The notes under the pieces are model-generated. The model searched no databases. It had not been told where the DNA came from and saw only the letters and a list, made by a program, of their open reading frames with translations. Below, one piece after another: positions 28,791-38,616 of a DNA stretch of 64,000 bases (its first letter is position 1; every line of letters begins with the position of its first letter). This stretch comes from Tatumella citrea (GTDB lineage Bacteria > Pseudomonadota > Gammaproteobacteria > Enterobacterales > Enterobacteriaceae). A program made the position numbers and the translations under genes. The stretch is taken from contig NZ_CP015579.1 of assembly GCF_002163585.1 (NCBI RefSeq), positions 1,798,001-1,862,000 of the forward strand, given 5' to 3'.

Positions 28791-30464
28791 TTAGTGGCTC
28801 TTTTGCGGTGTAAATAACCACCATGCTGCCTGATAAGGGCTGAGCTGAAGGTGCTCCGGGGATGCTGGCGTGCTGTCGGAATTGGTGATAATCAGTTGAT
28901 ACTCACCGGCACCCGGAGCGGCAGGTGGCTGCCAGTCAATAACCTGGTCACTGAGGTTAGCAACAACCAGTAACAGCTGGCCTTGCCACTGACGGGAATA
29001 GCACCACAGTTCAGGATCAGCAGGGCACAGGTCCTGGTAATCACCAAACTGAAGTACCGGCAGTTGTTTACGCAGACGAATGAGCTCGCGATAGGTGTAA
29101 ACAATGGATTGCGGGTCCGCCAGAGCATCAGCAACGTTAATTTCGTGACTGTTAGCCACACAACTGATCCACGGAGTACCCCGGGTAAATCCGGCATGCT
29201 GGCTGTTATCCCATTGCATTGGCGTCCGGCTGTTATCACGGGACTTCGATGCCAGAATGGCAAGGGTTTCCTGCAGAGATTTACCGCCACTCAGTAACAG
29301 ATCGAACATTGTCAGGCTTTCGACGTCCCGGTACTGATGAATGTCGGTAAACCCGGCATTGGTCATGCCGATTTCTTCTCCCTGATAGAGATAAGGAGTA
29401 CCCTGCATTCCGTAGAGCACCAGAGCAAGCATTTTGGCTGAGATTTCGCGGTATTGCGCGGAATCATTCCCGAAGCGTGACACTACCCGCGGCTGATCGT
29501 GATTTCCCCAGAATAATGCGCCGTTAGCCCGTTGGTGCATGCCCTGTTGCCAGTCAGTAAACAGCTTTTTTAGTGCCACAAAATCGGGTTTCGCCAGCGT
29601 CCATTTTTCACCATTGATGTAATCGACTTTCAGGTGATGAAAGTTAAACGCCATCGACAGTTCAGCATTATCCAGTGATGCGTACTGCAGACAGTGTTGC
29701 AGGGTAGTTGACGACATTTCCCCGACAGTAATCAGTTTAAGTGGAGTAAATACATCCCGGTTCATTTCCCGCAGAAACTCATGTACCCGGGGCCCGTCGG
29801 TATAATATTTCCTTCCGTCGCCGTCAGGATCGTCGATAAACTGCTCTGGTTTGGAAATAAGATTTACGACATCTAACCGCAAAGCCTCCACCCCTTTAGC
29901 AGCCCAGAAACGACAAACCTCTTTCAGCGCCTCTCTTACCGGGGGATGTTCCCAGTTGAGATCAGCCTGCTCACGACTAAACAGATGCAAATAATGCTGA
30001 CCACATTCCGGTTGCCATTGCCAAGCCGGACCACCAAATTTGGATAACCAGTTAGTGGGTGGTTGATCCGGCGGGGAGTCCCGCCAGATATAATAGGGAT
30101 GGTAAGGGCTGTCAGGGTCACACGCCTGAATAAACCAGGGGTGCTGCGTGGAGGTATGGTTAAACACCATGTCCATCATAATTGACATTCCACGCGCTCT
30201 GGCTTCACTGACCAGGCGTTCGAAATCTTCCATGGTTCCGTAGCCTGGCTCAATTGCACAGTAATCGGCAACATCGTATCCATTGTCGACCTGAGGTGAA
30301 GGGTACACCGGTGTCAGCCAGAGAATATCAACCCCAAGAAACTGCAGGTAATCCAGGCGGCTGATAATGCCGGGAATGTCTCCGATGCCATTGCCGGTAG
30401 TGTCCTGGAAACTTTTTGGGTAAATCTGATAAACGACTTTGTCCTGTGTCCATGGTTTTTCCAT
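28791..30464 (-). CDS. treC: Trehalose-6-phosphate hydrolase
   Basis: 557 residues (E. coli TreC 551), a cytoplasmic GH13 alpha-amylase-fold enzyme that splits trehalose-6-phosphate to glucose and glucose-6-phosphate. The catalytic residues are in place: nucleophile Asp198 (RLDVVN), acid/base Glu249 (VGEMS), and transition-state Asp323 (WGNHDQPR); region I reads DMVFNH. It is 31 bp downstream of treB, forming treB-treC. Confidence 0.96.
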   Translation of the reverse strand: MEKPWTQDKVVYQIYPKSFQDTTGNGIGDIPGIISRLDYLQFLGVDILWLTPVYPSPQVDNGYDVADYCAIEPGYGTMEDFERLVSEARARGMSIMMDMVFNHTSTQHPWFIQACDPDSPYHPYYIWRDSPPDQPPTNWLSKFGGPAWQWQPECGQHYLHLFSREQADLNWEHPPVREALKEVCRFWAAKGVEALRLDVVNLISKPEQFIDDPDGDGRKYYTDGPRVHEFLREMNRDVFTPLKLITVGEMSSTTLQHCLQYASLDNAELSMAFNFHHLKVDYINGEKWTLAKPDFVALKKLFTDWQQGMHQRANGALFWGNHDQPRVVSRFGNDSAQYREISAKMLALVLYGMQGTPYLYQGEEIGMTNAGFTDIHQYRDVESLTMFDLLLSGGKSLQETLAILASKSRDNSRTPMQWDNSQHAGFTRGTPWISCVANSHEINVADALADPQSIVYTYRELIRLRKQLPVLQFGDYQDLCPADPELWCYSRQWQGQLLLVVANLSDQVIDWQPPAAPGAGEYQLIITNSDSTPASPEHLQLSPYQAAWWLFTPQKSH

Positions 30465-30495
30465 GACTGCAACCTGCCTTGTAATATCAAAATGA

Positions 30496-31938
30496 TCAGT
30501 CAGCTACCGGCGTTGCAACAGACGCCTGTACTTTGCTTTCTTTACGTGCATGAATCCGGGCCATAATCATGGTCAGAATCAGCGGGACGGCGATCGCAAT
30601 CATCATTGCGATGGCGTAGACGCTCCAGAATTTAGGTTGAATAGAGAGAATGCCTGGCAGACCACCGACACCAATTCCGTTAGCCAGCACATGATTCAGG
30701 CCACAGAACAGGGCTGCCAGCGCAGATCCAATCATTGCGCACAGCATCGGATAGCGGAATTTAAGATTCACACCATACATGGCCGGCTCGGTAACTCCGA
30801 GGTAGGCAGCAATGGCGGCAGGAACCGAAACAGAGCGTTCTTTAGGGGAGCGATGGATAATGATCATCGCCAGTACGGCAGATGCCTGAGCGATATTCGA
30901 CAGCGCAATCAACGGCCACACCGGGGTACCGCCCATACTCTGAATCATCTGCATATCTATCGCGAGGGTGGTCTGGTGGATACCGGTAATTACCAGCGGT
31001 GCATACAGGAAGCCGAACAGTGCTGAACCAATAGGAGCAAAGCTACCGGTCATCGCCAGTTGTACGGCATGCGCAACACCGTCACCCAGTAAACGGCCAA
31101 ACGGTCCAATCAGGCCATGAGCCAGTGGAATTGCGATTAACAATGAAGTGACCGGAACAATCACCAGAGTGAGTGAAGCGGGAACAATTCGTTTTAGCTG
31201 GCGTTCAAGAATTGCCAGCGCCATTCCGGCCAGTATGGAAGGAATCACCTGGGCCTGATAACCGACTTTTTCGACCGTAAACCAGCCAAAATTCCAGACC
31301 TCAGCGGCGTGTTGTCCTAACTGATAAGAGTTCATCAGTTGTGGAGAAACCAGGGTAATCCCGAGAATAATACCTAACACCGGGGTGCCGCCCATCTTCA
31401 CCATGGTAGACCAGCAAACGGCCACCGGTAAGAACATAAAGATAGCTTCACCTGGCAACCATAACAGGTCATAGATGGTTTGCCACACCTGCGAGGATTG
31501 GGCGAGTGTCTTGCCATCGCCAAACGGAATATCACCAATGACATTACGAAAGCCCAGGATCAAACCACCACTAATCAGGGCAGGGAGTAACGGAAAGAAG
31601 ATATCGGCAATATGTGATAAGGCGCGCTCGCCAAAGGACATATTTTTGCGTGCAGCCTCGCGTTGCTGGCTACGATCAGCACCCTGCAGGCCGATAGTGG
31701 ACATCATCGCCTTATAGTAGTCATCAACTTCAGGACCAATTACCACCTGGAACTGGCCGGCATTGGTGAAACAGCCTTTCACCATTGGCAGCGATTCCAG
31801 GTCAGGAGTACTGGCCTTTGAGGGATCGTTAAGCACTAATCTCAGACGAGTTATACAGTGGGTGGCGCTGACAATATTGTCACGGCCACCCAGGAATTCA
31901 ATCAGATTATCAATATCCTGCTGTTGCACTTTGCTCAT
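30496..31938 (-). CDS. treB: PTS trehalose-specific EIIBC component
   Basis: 480 residues. The N-terminal EIIB domain carries the phosphorylated cysteine in ATHCITRLRLVL (Cys28), followed by a linker and an EIIC domain with about ten membrane segments. It imports trehalose as trehalose-6-phosphate, receiving phosphate from a glucose-type EIIA encoded elsewhere. A palindromic operator and treR lie upstream. Confidence 0.96.
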   Translation of the reverse strand: MSKVQQQDIDNLIEFLGGRDNIVSATHCITRLRLVLNDPSKASTPDLESLPMVKGCFTNAGQFQVVIGPEVDDYYKAMMSTIGLQGADRSQQREAARKNMSFGERALSHIADIFFPLLPALISGGLILGFRNVIGDIPFGDGKTLAQSSQVWQTIYDLLWLPGEAIFMFLPVAVCWSTMVKMGGTPVLGIILGITLVSPQLMNSYQLGQHAAEVWNFGWFTVEKVGYQAQVIPSILAGMALAILERQLKRIVPASLTLVIVPVTSLLIAIPLAHGLIGPFGRLLGDGVAHAVQLAMTGSFAPIGSALFGFLYAPLVITGIHQTTLAIDMQMIQSMGGTPVWPLIALSNIAQASAVLAMIIIHRSPKERSVSVPAAIAAYLGVTEPAMYGVNLKFRYPMLCAMIGSALAALFCGLNHVLANGIGVGGLPGILSIQPKFWSVYAIAMMIAIAVPLILTMIMARIHARKESKVQASVATPVAD

Positions 31939-32030
31939 GGCAAATCCTTAATGGTTGTCCCTGACGAAACATTTTCAGGCCGACTGGCCTCGCCATGAAA
32001 AATAATAATTCAAATTGTAGCAAAAAGTGT

Positions 32031-32044
32031 CGGGAACGTTCCCG
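32031..32044. promoter_or_regulatory. Probable TreR operator upstream of treB
   Basis: CGGGAACGTTCCCG is a perfect 14-bp palindrome, 93-106 bp before the treB start and between treR and treB. LacI-family repressors bind such central-CG palindromes, and TreR is encoded next door. Nearby TTTGTGATCAACA (about 32056-32068, minus strand) looks like half a CRP site. Confidence 0.7.
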
Positions 32045-32082
32045 GAACTGAATGTTGATCACAAATTCGCCGCATTTTATCT

Positions 32083-33039
32083 TCAGGAATCGGAGATAAG
32101 TTTACCTTTCAGCAGAAAGTTTTGGCCGGGGACTGCCCGTGACAGGTGGGATAGCAGCTGTCTGGCAGCCAGTTTGCCGGCGGTGGCATAACCAAACTCC
32201 AGCATCACCACATCCGGGAATAAGAAACCCAGCAACGGGGTATTACCGATTGCGGCAACCTGCATAGTAATGTCGGGATTCTGGCGCAGATATTTATAGA
32301 CCCCAAGGGCAAGGGTATCGGTTGCACAAATCACGGCACTGGTTTCCGGGGTGCATACCTTCGAGGCCAGGGTGTAGCCGCTGTGGTAATCCAGGCTGCC
32401 AAGTGCATAGTGAGGAGTCAGGGCCAGTTTGTCGCAGGCATCAAGGTAGGCCCGGTAACGATCGCCCCCGGTCGTTTTATCGTCTTCGGTTACCCCCAGG
32501 TAACTGATAGTACGATGGCCGAGCTGATAAAGGTGGCTGGCCAGCAGATTGACAGCCCCGGCATCGTCATAACAGACTGATGAGAACCCTTCACAGGGGT
32601 GGACCATCAGGACCATTTTATTTTCCCAGCCACTGAGCATATCGGCGGTTAATCCTGTGAAGCTAAACAGAATGACTCCATCGACCTCACGCCGTTGTAA
32701 TACCCGTAAATGTTCCGAGACTTTATCGGTACTGAAACGACTCTCGAGCACGATGGCGTCATAACCATGCTGATACAGGAGAGGCAGCATGGCACTGACA
32801 GCCTGGTTCTCGGCAGCTGAATCCAGCCTGGCAAGGATAACTCCAATCACCCGGCTTTCGTTAACCCTCATGGAACGTGCCGAGCGTGACGGCACAAACT
32901 GATGCTCCTTGATCACAGCCTCAATCCGTTCACGGGTTTGCGGATGCACATCACCTTGCTGGTTAAGAACCCGCGAAACAGTAGATTTACCCGTACCGCT
33001 CAGGCGGGCAATATCTTTAATGGTCAGACGTTTCGGCAT
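32083..33039 (-). CDS. treR: Trehalose operon repressor
   Basis: A 318-residue LacI/GalR-family regulator (E. coli TreR 315). The helix-turn-helix is at residues 5-26 (LTIKDIARLSGTGKSTVSRVLNQ), with the hinge (SARSMRVNESRVIGVIL) and a periplasmic-binding-like sensor after it. In E. coli it represses treBC and is induced by trehalose-6-phosphate. It stands immediately upstream of treB on the same strand. Confidence 0.94.
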   Translation of the reverse strand: MPKRLTIKDIARLSGTGKSTVSRVLNQQGDVHPQTRERIEAVIKEHQFVPSRSARSMRVNESRVIGVILARLDSAAENQAVSAMLPLLYQHGYDAIVLESRFSTDKVSEHLRVLQRREVDGVILFSFTGLTADMLSGWENKMVLMVHPCEGFSSVCYDDAGAVNLLASHLYQLGHRTISYLGVTEDDKTTGGDRYRAYLDACDKLALTPHYALGSLDYHSGYTLASKVCTPETSAVICATDTLALGVYKYLRQNPDITMQVAAIGNTPLLGFLFPDVVMLEFGYATAGKLAARQLLSHLSRAVPGQNFLLKGKLISDS

Positions 33040-33179
33040 AGATGTTTTCCATAAGCTGTCCGGAGCAACCTTGCGGTGGCCTGAAACATAATGGCTTATA
33101 GTAACCGATATTGTGCTTAAAAGGGACTGTACATCAGCTTGTTAAGCGGGAAGGCATTGCAGAAGGAACTGAAACTGAA

Positions 33180-33256
33180 TGGTGCGTTCTAGTGGACTCG
33201 AACCACCGACCCCCACCATGTCAAGGTGGTGCTCTAACCAACTGAGCTAAGAACGC
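33180..33256 (-). tRNA. tRNA-Val (GAC), copy 3 of the cluster
   Basis: 77 nt including an encoded CCA. Anticodon stem CCACC/GGTGG with loop TTGACAT gives anticodon GAC. Acceptor stem GCGTTCT/AGAACGC, TPsiC arm GGTTCGAGTCC. It is the last gene of a three-gene tandem transcribed right to left. Confidence 0.97.
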
Positions 33257-33265
33257 ATAACGAAA

Positions 33266-33342
33266 TGGTGCGTCCGAGTGGACTCGAACCACCGACCCCC
33301 ACCATGTCAAGGTGGTGCTCTAACCAACTGAGCTACGGACGC
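33266..33342 (-). tRNA. tRNA-Val (GAC), copy 2 of the cluster
   Basis: Same body and GAC anticodon as its neighbours, but with a different, compensated acceptor stem GCGTCCG/CGGACGC. CCA is encoded. It is 9 bp upstream of copy 3. Confidence 0.97.
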
Positions 33343-33344
33343 AC

Positions 33345-33421
33345 TGGTGCGTTCTAGTGGACTCGAACCACCGACCCCCACCATGTCAAGGTGGTGCTCT
33401 AACCAACTGAGCTAAGAACGC
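33345..33421 (-). tRNA. tRNA-Val (GAC), copy 1 of the cluster
   Basis: Promoter-proximal gene of the cluster, identical to copy 3, with only 2 bp to copy 2. The acceptor stem is GCGTTCT/AGAACGC and CCA is encoded. E. coli has valV-valW at this place next to mdtK; here there are three genes. Confidence 0.97.
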
Positions 33422-33425
33422 TTTT

Positions 33426-33485
33426 GCTGTCAGTGAGTGCCTGACAGCGGGGACGAATATTAACGGCACAAACTGTTACTGGCAA
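33426..33485 (-). promoter_or_regulatory. Promoter and leader hairpin of the tRNA-Val cluster
   Basis: On the minus strand TTGCCA (33485-33480), a 17-bp spacer and TAATAT (33462-33457) are followed by the GC-rich stretch TCGTCCCCGC near the start of transcription, typical of stringently controlled stable-RNA promoters. The leader forms GCTGTCAG/CTGACAGC (33426-33448), probably a processing element. Confidence 0.7.
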
Positions 33486-33580
33486 GGAGAATAATTGTTT
33501 TTTATGACTAACTGAGCAGCAACTGCGCTAAGCGCGCTAATTTTAATCAGGGGAGGGGGTGAACCCCCCGCCATCAGCCC

Positions 33581-34954
33581 TTATCTGGCCGCCCGTTGTA
33601 AAATTACACCCTGCGGCATGCGCTGTACCCGAAGGATTCGCCAGCTCATCATTATTGCAGCAGCGCTGAGCCCCATAATAAAGCCACACCAGAACCCCGC
33701 CGGCCCCATAGCAGGGACCAGAATATTGGTCAGCGCCAGGGTATAGCCAAACGGTAATCCAAGTACCCAGTACGAGACCAGAGTGATAAAGAAGATAGCC
33801 CGGGTATCTTTATAGCCACGCAGGATGCCACTGCCAATAACCTGAACGCTGTCGGAAAACTGATAGATGGCAGCCAGTAGCATCAGATGAGCTGCCAGCA
33901 TTACTACCTGCGGATCATCGTTGTATAACAGGGCGATTTTATGACGAAAAACCACGGTGCATAAAGCGGTTATACTGGCCAGCGATAACCCGACCCCCTG
34001 TGAGGTCCATGCCGCAACTTTAGCTGCATCAGCATCTCCCTGGCCTAAACGGTAGCCGACACGGATGGTGGCTGCCACGCCCATAGACATCGGCAGTACA
34101 AACATCATTGAACTGAAATTGAGCGCAATCTGATGACCGGCAACATCCACAATACCCAACGGTGATACCAGTAATGCGACAACAGCAAACAGCGTGACTT
34201 CAAAAAATAACGCCAGTGCAACCGGTAAACCAAGGCCCACCAGTCGTTTGAGTATCTGTAAATCAGGGGCAGAGCGGTGAGTAATGTGGTGAATATCTCT
34301 CATCACGGGCATCCGGTTCACCCAGAAACGCATAATCAGGAACATCACCCAGTACACTGTGGCGGTAGCCACACCACAGCCGACTCCGCCGAGCGCCGGC
34401 ATGCCAAAATGGCCATAGATGAAAATATAATTAAGCGGGATGTTACATAACAACCCGATAAAACCCAGCACCATTCCTGGTTTGGTTTTCGATAACCCCT
34501 CACACTGGTTACGCAGGGTCTGGAACAGCAGATAGCCCGGGGCTCCCCACATTAATGCATGCAGATAGCGTTCTGCTTTATCTGCCAGTTCCGGATTAAT
34601 GGCAGGCATATAGCGAATAAGTACCCCGGCATTCCATAACAGAATTATTGTAAATACCGATAAAAATACACCCAGCCACAATGCCTGGTGGACCTGGTAG
34701 ATAATTTTATCCCGGCGGCCAGAGCCATTAAGCTGTGCGACCGTAGGAGTCAGTGCCAGTAATAATCCTTGTCCAAACAGGATCACGGGTAGCCAGATTG
34801 AGGTACCAATAGCTACAGCGGCCATATCAGTTGCACTGACAGAACCAGCCATAATGGTGTCAACAAATCCCATAGCAGTCTGAGCGACCTGAGCCAGAAT
34901 AACCGGAATAGCAAGCCCGAGAAGCTGACGCGCCTCAGTAAAATACTTCTGCAC
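33581..34954 (-). CDS. mdtK: MdtK/NorM-type MATE multidrug efflux pump
   Basis: 457 residues, the E. coli MdtK length, with twelve membrane segments in two six-helix halves. Signatures include [35 protein letters not shown] at the N-terminus and [34 protein letters not shown] in the second half. It exports cationic drugs and fluoroquinolones in exchange for Na+ or H+. Divergent from ribE, as in E. coli. Confidence 0.95.
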   Translation of the reverse strand: MQKYFTEARQLLGLAIPVILAQVAQTAMGFVDTIMAGSVSATDMAAVAIGTSIWLPVILFGQGLLLALTPTVAQLNGSGRRDKIIYQVHQALWLGVFLSVFTIILLWNAGVLIRYMPAINPELADKAERYLHALMWGAPGYLLFQTLRNQCEGLSKTKPGMVLGFIGLLCNIPLNYIFIYGHFGMPALGGVGCGVATATVYWVMFLIMRFWVNRMPVMRDIHHITHRSAPDLQILKRLVGLGLPVALALFFEVTLFAVVALLVSPLGIVDVAGHQIALNFSSMMFVLPMSMGVAATIRVGYRLGQGDADAAKVAAWTSQGVGLSLASITALCTVVFRHKIALLYNDDPQVVMLAAHLMLLAAIYQFSDSVQVIGSGILRGYKDTRAIFFITLVSYWVLGLPFGYTLALTNILVPAMGPAGFWCGFIMGLSAAAIMMSWRILRVQRMPQGVILQRAAR

Positions 34955-35141
34955 AAATACACCTGTTTAAGAACGGGAAAGTGGGAGGAGATAAATCCTT
35001 ATCTGCGCCTAGTGTAACGAGGTATAAAAAGTTAGCAACCCGGCAAAACAAACTATTTTTGCGATTATCAAGCCACATTAATCGATAAACAGCCGTCAGC
35101 GGTTGTGGTAATCTGCGGCTAAATGCTCAGGGAGTTTAATT

Positions 35142-35777
35142 ATGTTTACAGGTATTGTGCAGGGGACGGCAGAAGTGGTTGCTGTTGAAGAAAAACCACT
35201 GTTTCGCACCCATACACTGAAGTTTCCTCCGCAGTGGCTCGAAGGTCTTGAGATTGGTGCATCTGTAGCTCATAACGGTTGTTGTCTGACAGTCACCGCA
35301 ATCCGTGATGAGCTGGTCAGCTTTGATCTGATTAAAGAAACATTACGGGTTACCAATCTGAATGATATTACTCCGGGCAGTCGGGTCAATATTGAACGTG
35401 CAGCTAAATTTTCTGATGAAATTGGCGGGCATCTGATGTCAGGCCACATTATGACGACGGCGGAAATATCAAAGATAATTCAGTCAGAAAATAACCGCGA
35501 AGTCTGGTTTCGTTTGCAGGACAGTTCATTAATTAAATATATTTTGCATAAAGGCTTTGTCGGAATTGATGGTTGTAGCCTGACCGTCGGTGATGTCGTC
35601 GGAAGTAAGTTCTGTGTGCACCTGATTCCGGAAACCCTGCAACGGACATTACTTGGTGAGAAAAAAATTGGTGCCAGGGTGAATATCGAAATTGACCCTC
35701 AGACTCAGGCGGTAGTGGATACCGTTGAGCGGGTACTGGCTGCACGTGAAGTGGCGAAGGGGACAGAAGAGGCGTAA
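35142..35777 (+). CDS. ribE: Riboflavin synthase alpha chain
   Basis: 211 residues with the two repeated lumazine-binding barrels, each carrying a GCCLTV/GCSLTV-type motif (residues about 46-51 and 144-149), and the N-terminal MFTGIVQG. It dismutates two 6,7-dimethyl-8-ribityllumazine molecules to riboflavin. It is known as ribC in older E. coli naming. The leader is too short for an FMN riboswitch. Confidence 0.96.
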   Translation: MFTGIVQGTAEVVAVEEKPLFRTHTLKFPPQWLEGLEIGASVAHNGCCLTVTAIRDELVSFDLIKETLRVTNLNDITPGSRVNIERAAKFSDEIGGHLMSGHIMTTAEISKIIQSENNREVWFRLQDSSLIKYILHKGFVGIDGCSLTVGDVVGSKFCVHLIPETLQRTLLGEKKIGARVNIEIDPQTQAVVDTVERVLAAREVAKGTEEA

Positions 35778-35815
35778 AACAGCATTGTGACTGCAGGCTG
35801 TTAATAACCCTTTTT

Positions 35816-35856
35816 CCAAAAACAAACCCGGAGTTTTGCAGGCAAAAGCTCCGGGT
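35816..35856 (-). terminator. cfa terminator
   Basis: ACCCGGAG-TTTTGC / GCAAAAGCTCCGGGT: a 14-bp stem with one bulge at 35826-35856, followed on the minus strand by TTTGTTTTT. Lies between the convergent ribE and cfa. Confidence 0.78.
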
Positions 35857-35888
35857 CAGATATGCAGTATTACACCATCCTGTTACGG

Positions 35889-37037
35889 TTAACGGGCGAC
35901 CCGTAAACCGCCATCTACCCCACGGGTAAACACAACCTGCCATAGCTGAATGTCACGAGCGCGGAAAGCTCCGGCACACGCATTCAGATAATAGGTAAAC
36001 ATGCGTTTAAAGCGTTCATTATAATTATGTTCCAGCTGTGGCCAGCTGGCGAGGAAACGCTCATACCAGGCCATGAGTGTTCTGTCGTAATCAACACCAA
36101 TATTATGCCAGTCTTCCATCACAAAATGAGGTTCGCTGGTTTGTGCAATATGGGTCACAGACGGCAGACAACCATTTGGGAAAATATATTTATCAATCCA
36201 CGGATCGACATTTAAATCAGTATGATTTGAACCAATGGTATGCAGTAAAAATATACCGTCCGGTTTCAGATTACGGGCAACCACATCAAAATAGGTTGCG
36301 TAATTTTTTGGACCGACATGTTCAAACATTCCGACAGAAACAATCCGGTCAAAGCTCAGATTCAGGTCACGGTAATCCTGTAGCAGGATAGTGACATCCA
36401 GACCTTTACACCGTTCCTGGGCCATTTTCTGTTGTTCTGCAGAGATGGTAACTCCGTGAACACTGACACCATAACGACGGGCTGCAAACTCAGATAATCC
36501 ACCCCAACCACAACCGATATCCAGCAGGGTCATGCCTGGCTCCAGTTGCAGCTTACGGCAGATCATATCCAGTTTTGCTTCCTGTGCAGCTTCCAGAGTG
36601 GTTGCGTCTTTCCAGTAACCACAGGAATACTGCATAAAAGGATCAAGCATCAGGCTGAACAGATCATTACCCAGATCGTAATGCTCTTTACCGACTATCC
36701 AGGCGCGTTTTTTAGATTGCAGATTTTTAAGGCGGGCAGTAGCAATACGAAGGGTATCTTTAAAATGATGCGGCAATTGTTTATCAAGTTTATTTTTCAG
36801 CACCCGATAAAAAAACTGGTCAAGCCGTTCACATTCCCACCAGCCATCCATATAACTCTCACCTAATCCCAGAGAGCCTTCCTGCAAAACCCGTTTAAAA
36901 AAATCAGGATTTTTAACCTGAATATCCCAAGGGCGATCACCATTGATAGCAATATCGGCCATCGACAGCATTTCATTGGCAATACGGTACCAATGATTTT
37001 CCTTAAGGCTAACTTCTGCTACACATGATGAACTCAT
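35889..37037 (-). CDS. cfa: Cyclopropane-fatty-acyl-phospholipid synthase
   Basis: 382 residues from the ATG at 37037 (MSSSC...), exactly the E. coli Cfa length; the frame continues 25 codons upstream without homology. The SAM-binding motif LLDIGCGWGG is at 171-180, the N-terminal lipid-binding region has GSLGLGESYMDGWW, and EHVGPKNY follows. It methylenates unsaturated membrane lipids using SAM, mostly in stationary phase and acid. The 305 bp upstream (37038-37342) show no gene; in E. coli the cfa leader is an sRNA target. Confidence 0.97.
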   Translation of the reverse strand: MSSSCVAEVSLKENHWYRIANEMLSMADIAINGDRPWDIQVKNPDFFKRVLQEGSLGLGESYMDGWWECERLDQFFYRVLKNKLDKQLPHHFKDTLRIATARLKNLQSKKRAWIVGKEHYDLGNDLFSLMLDPFMQYSCGYWKDATTLEAAQEAKLDMICRKLQLEPGMTLLDIGCGWGGLSEFAARRYGVSVHGVTISAEQQKMAQERCKGLDVTILLQDYRDLNLSFDRIVSVGMFEHVGPKNYATYFDVVARNLKPDGIFLLHTIGSNHTDLNVDPWIDKYIFPNGCLPSVTHIAQTSEPHFVMEDWHNIGVDYDRTLMAWYERFLASWPQLEHNYNERFKRMFTYYLNACAGAFRARDIQLWQVVFTRGVDGGLRVAR

Positions 37038-37342
37038 ACGCTTCTTATCACCTGTTCTATTTGAACCTGAAGAAAGAATAGACAACTTTCGTTGGTTCGT
37101 GAGTAAACTCACAAAAAACGTGCATTTATAAGTAAAGACAAAACAGAGGTGCTAGTAAATATCGAAAAATGCGGTTCTGCAGAGAAAGCACAAACCAAAT
37201 TAGTCAGCATACGTGGTGACTTATAATAAAAAATTTGTCACCAGAGTGATTATATGCCTGACAATCTGAATGTTCAATGACTGATGGTTAGGTCGCTAAT
37301 TGTGCAGATATAATTAACCCGCCGGTTTAACAGCGGGTGAAA

Positions 37343-38512
37343 TTACTGACAGGAATGTTTGCGATGCTGGAGACAAAAACCGGCGAGAGCGAGCAGAACT
37401 GTTATTCCCATCGCGGTCGCAGTTGTCAGTAGTGGCTGGGACAGGTGATAAGACACCAGTAAGCTGAATACGAAGCATAACCCCAGCTGCAATGCATTCT
37501 GCAGAGCTGCGGCTTTGCCACTGGCAGCCGGAAACATCCGGAGCGCTGCAGAGACCACAATTGGATAAATAGCCCCGTTAGCCATCGCCATGCCACAGAA
37601 GGGCAGTAATAAACTAAATAATCCGGGCTGCCCCAGGAAACTCACCACAACAACGCCACCAATACTCAACGTATAAAGCACTAATAACCAGGGCAGCAGT
37701 TGACGACCACTAAATTTGTTCAGCAGAGCACGACAGCCAAAGCCGCCAGCAAGGAACGTCAAAGTTTGCGGAATATAGCTCAGTCCGATATCTCCGGCAG
37801 AAAGCCCCAGGCCGGAAAGAATAAAGGGAGAACCGGTCAGCCAGGCAAAGAAACTTGCGGAACAGGCAGAATAGATCAGTACATTACCGCTGTACTGGCG
37901 CTCAGACAGTAACTGCAAAAATCCCGGGGGAACGGTGCTCGCTGACAGGGGAACTTGTGGTGGTCTGGCCGGTAAACCCAGGGTAGCCACAATTAATCCG
38001 CAGGTGAGTGCAGCAAGTACCAAAAATATTGAATGCCAGTGGAAATGAGCCAGCAACCATGAACCCAGCAACGGAGCTAGCGCCGGAGACAGAGCAACCA
38101 TTGGCATAATCGTGGCGAAAATCTTCTGGCTACGCGAAGCCGGATAGTAATCCAGCACCAGAGACTGCCAGCTGACTGCGGCGGCACAGACTCCGGCGGC
38201 CTGAATAAATCTCAGAGCCAGCAGTGCGTGTGGCGTGGTTACCCACAACATCGCCAGACAGCTGATGGCAAATATCGCCAGACCACTGACCAGCACTGGT
38301 TTTCTGCCAATCTTATCCGACAACGGTCCCCAGAACAGTTGTGCGCAGGCAAAGCCAGCCAGGAACAGGCTAAGACTGGCGCTGATGACTCCTGCGTCAG
38401 TATTCAGATCCTGTTTCATCGCTTCAAAAGCGGGCAGATACATGTCTGTAGCCAGGAATCCCAGCATACTCAGTAGTGACAGATAAACTAAAAAAATGAC
38501 CGGATGACGCAT
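37343..38512 (-). CDS. punC: PunC-type MFS purine nucleoside transporter (YdhC)
   Basis: 389 residues from the ATG at 38512, which follows AGGGAGGAG; the frame extends 25 codons upstream without support. It is a twelve-segment DHA1-family MFS protein with the motif [14 protein letters not shown] after helix 2 and [12 protein letters not shown] in helix 1. E. coli YdhC is now called PunC and takes up purine nucleosides under control of PunR. It is divergent from punR. Confidence 0.92.
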   Translation of the reverse strand: MRHPVIFLVYLSLLSMLGFLATDMYLPAFEAMKQDLNTDAGVISASLSLFLAGFACAQLFWGPLSDKIGRKPVLVSGLAIFAISCLAMLWVTTPHALLALRFIQAAGVCAAAVSWQSLVLDYYPASRSQKIFATIMPMVALSPALAPLLGSWLLAHFHWHSIFLVLAALTCGLIVATLGLPARPPQVPLSASTVPPGFLQLLSERQYSGNVLIYSACSASFFAWLTGSPFILSGLGLSAGDIGLSYIPQTLTFLAGGFGCRALLNKFSGRQLLPWLLVLYTLSIGGVVVVSFLGQPGLFSLLLPFCGMAMANGAIYPIVVSAALRMFPAASGKAAALQNALQLGLCFVFSLLVSYHLSQPLLTTATAMGITVLLALAGFCLQHRKHSCQ

Positions 38513-38616
38513 TGCTCCTCCCTGTGAAAATGTGCGCAAAGAGTTTAAAAGGGTGCACCGGGAGTTGTGAACCGTTAATATTTGCAATCAACTGTGAAAA
38601 AAATTGAAAGGTCGCT

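Noticed and set aside
33180..33421. Three near-identical ~77-bp units, at first sight a repeat or CRISPR-like array
   Set aside because: Each unit folds as a complete tRNA-Val with anticodon GAC and encoded CCA.
35042..35141. Possible FMN riboswitch upstream of ribE
   Set aside because: The leader is short and none of the conserved RFN-box blocks can be seen.
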